The notes under the pieces: generated by a model
What the model saw: the letters and a program-made list of their open reading frames with translations, nothing else
The model's database searches: none
Told to the model about the DNA's origin: nothing
Translations under genes and position numbers: made by a program
Shown here: piece after piece, positions 63,088 to 64,000 of the stretch
How positions within the stretch are numbered: position 1 is the stretch's first letter
How the letters are laid out: every line of letters begins with the position of its first letter
Source of the DNA: Flaviramulus multivorans
GTDB lineage: Bacteria > Bacteroidota > Bacteroidia > Flavobacteriales > Flavobacteriaceae
Direction: 5' to 3'
Assembly (NCBI RefSeq): GCF_021728415.1
Contig: NZ_JAKKDV010000004.1
Location: 124,001 to 188,000, forward strand
DNA length: 64,000 nucleotides

Positions 63088-64000
63088 TTAATCTCTAATT
63101 AAAGGCATGGTTGTACAGCGCAATAACCCTTCTTGCTTGCCAATTTCAGCATAAGGTACTTCCTCGACGGTAAACCCTTGTTTTCGTAACCAAGTATTTA
63201 ATCGTGTAAAGTTTTTTTCAGAGATAATAACATCCTCAGAAATAGAAAAAATATTACTATTCATATCATACATCTCCTCTTTAGTAATTTCAAACACATT
63301 GCTCTTTCCAAAGAAATTTACCAACCATTCATATTCCTTTTCAATTAAAAATCCGTTTTTATGAATAATCGCTTTTCCCTTTCCTAGGGGATTAAAACAG
63401 CAATCTAAATGCAACGCGTTTTCTTTTGCATTGGTGTTGGATTTTCTAAGCTCGAACGACTTTACTATTTTGTTTGGAAATAGTTCTTGTATAGCAATTA
63501 CGGCATCCATATTCGTTCGTGCTGTAATTAAATCTGAGTAGTCTTCCCCAGAATATGTACCAATAAAAATATAATCATTAAAGGGCATAACATCACCGCC
63601 TTCAACATGACATTCTTCTGGCAGTACTATTCTGTTTGCTCTATCTATCTGGTTCCAAACATATCGAATAGCTTCAATTTCTTGCTCTCTATCCGGTAAA
63701 ATATTAGCACGAATAATTTTATCCTCTATAACAAAAGCAATATCTCTAGAAAAAATTTGGTTACAATCTTCAATAACTTCTGGTCTATAAACTTTTACGC
63801 CGTATTTTTCAAATACTTTGGCCACAACATCCATTTCATAAATCATATCTGATTCTTTTGGATACGTTCCAGCCAAGACATGCTCAATACTTTTAGGGTC
63901 ATAACAATCCTCTACTCTAGGTACAGGGCCGTTACTTTCTGCCGTTCCTAAAATAACCGAACGAAGTCTTGAAGTTTCATTTTTTATATTGAGTTTTATC
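63088..64000 (-). CDS. dimethylargininase/amidinotransferase family protein (5' end beyond window)
   Basis: The frame is open to the right edge; its start lies outside. The first codons in the window read IKLNIKNETSRLRSVILGTAESNGPVPRVEDCY, which is the N-terminal strand and loop of the arginine-modifying superfamily. RDIAFVIED, ECHVEGGDVMPFNDYIFIGT (catalytic His/Gly/Asp loop), LHLDCCFNPLG and the terminal catalytic Cys in LLRCTTMPLIRD follow. Relatives hydrolyse methylated arginine or transfer amidino groups; which applies here is open. Confidence 0.85.
   Translation of the reverse strand, partial: IKLNIKNETSRLRSVILGTAESNGPVPRVEDCYDPKSIEHVLAGTYPKESDMIYEMDVVAKVFEKYGVKVYRPEVIEDCNQIFSRDIAFVIEDKIIRANILPDREQEIEAIRYVWNQIDRANRIVLPEECHVEGGDVMPFNDYIFIGTYSGEDYSDLITARTNMDAVIAIQELFPNKIVKSFELRKSNTNAKENALHLDCCFNPLGKGKAIIHKNGFLIEKEYEWLVNFFGKSNVFEITKEEMYDMNSNIFSISEDVIISEKNFTRLNTWLRKQGFTVEEVPYAEIGKQEGLLRCTTMPLIRD

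Overview
The window looks like a chromosomal segment of a marine or aquatic Flavobacteriaceae bacterium (phylum Bacteroidota). The DNA is AT-rich. Promoters carry the Bacteroidota -7 box TAnnTTTG rather than -10 TATAAT. Marker genes fit: a fused SecDF, the gliding lipoprotein GldI, SusC-like TonB receptors driven by ECF sigma/FecR pairs, DUF6588 and DUF2911 proteins, and many SPII lipoproteins. I saw no rRNA, tRNA, CRISPR array, IS element or prophage.

Layout. 1-4.6 kb: 3' end missing mutL, two small membrane paralogues, ribH, a TPR protein (all minus), then recF and a DUF721 gene (plus). 4.6-12 kb: two cold-shock genes, a DUF418 membrane protein, ndk, then a plus-strand run of an NrnA-like DHH phosphoesterase, gldI, a cyclophilin-FKBP lipoprotein, lgt, a DUF192 lipoprotein and a VOC protein. 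12-18 kb: secDF, mdh and DUF6588 (minus). 18-27 kb: a complete ECF sigma / FecR / TonB-receptor operon facing a divergent set of secreted proteins, all tied together by five near-identical 29-bp promoter motifs. 27-34.6 kb: gyrB, then a gatC-gatA-gatB::aspS operon preceded by an asparagine-rich leader peptide and a textbook transcription attenuator. 34.6-38.5 kb: small accessory genes, three of the junctions carrying a repeated attC-like sequence. 38.5-50 kb: queE, two tandem surface-type proteins, a HerA-like ATPase, YitT, cupin, hydrolase, rluF, a gene with a stop codon inside its signal peptide, folD and ffh. 50-57 kb: a second, paralogous ECF sigma / FecR / TonB-receptor / lipoprotein system with its own, different promoter motif. 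57-64 kb: DUF2200, argS with an unusual insertion, a TPR sensor kinase, and two arginine/citrulline-type hydrolases.

Two systems stand out. (1) The transamidosome operon: the peptide MTTNNNNNNFNNPNF ends right at an antiterminator/terminator switch, so readthrough into genes that make Asn-tRNA(Asn) should rise when charged Asn-tRNA is scarce. GatB and AspRS are one polypeptide here. (2) Two duplicated sigma/anti-sigma/receptor circuits, each paired with lipoproteins built from four copies of a roughly 35-residue unit that I do not recognise; one circuit also controls a 37-residue membrane microprotein, and probably a metallopeptidase lipoprotein and a beta-barrel protein.

Limits: all calls come from reading the sequence and memory of families. 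No database search, folding program or alignment was run. Start codons are judged from signal peptides, family length and context because Shine-Dalgarno sites are weak in this phylum.
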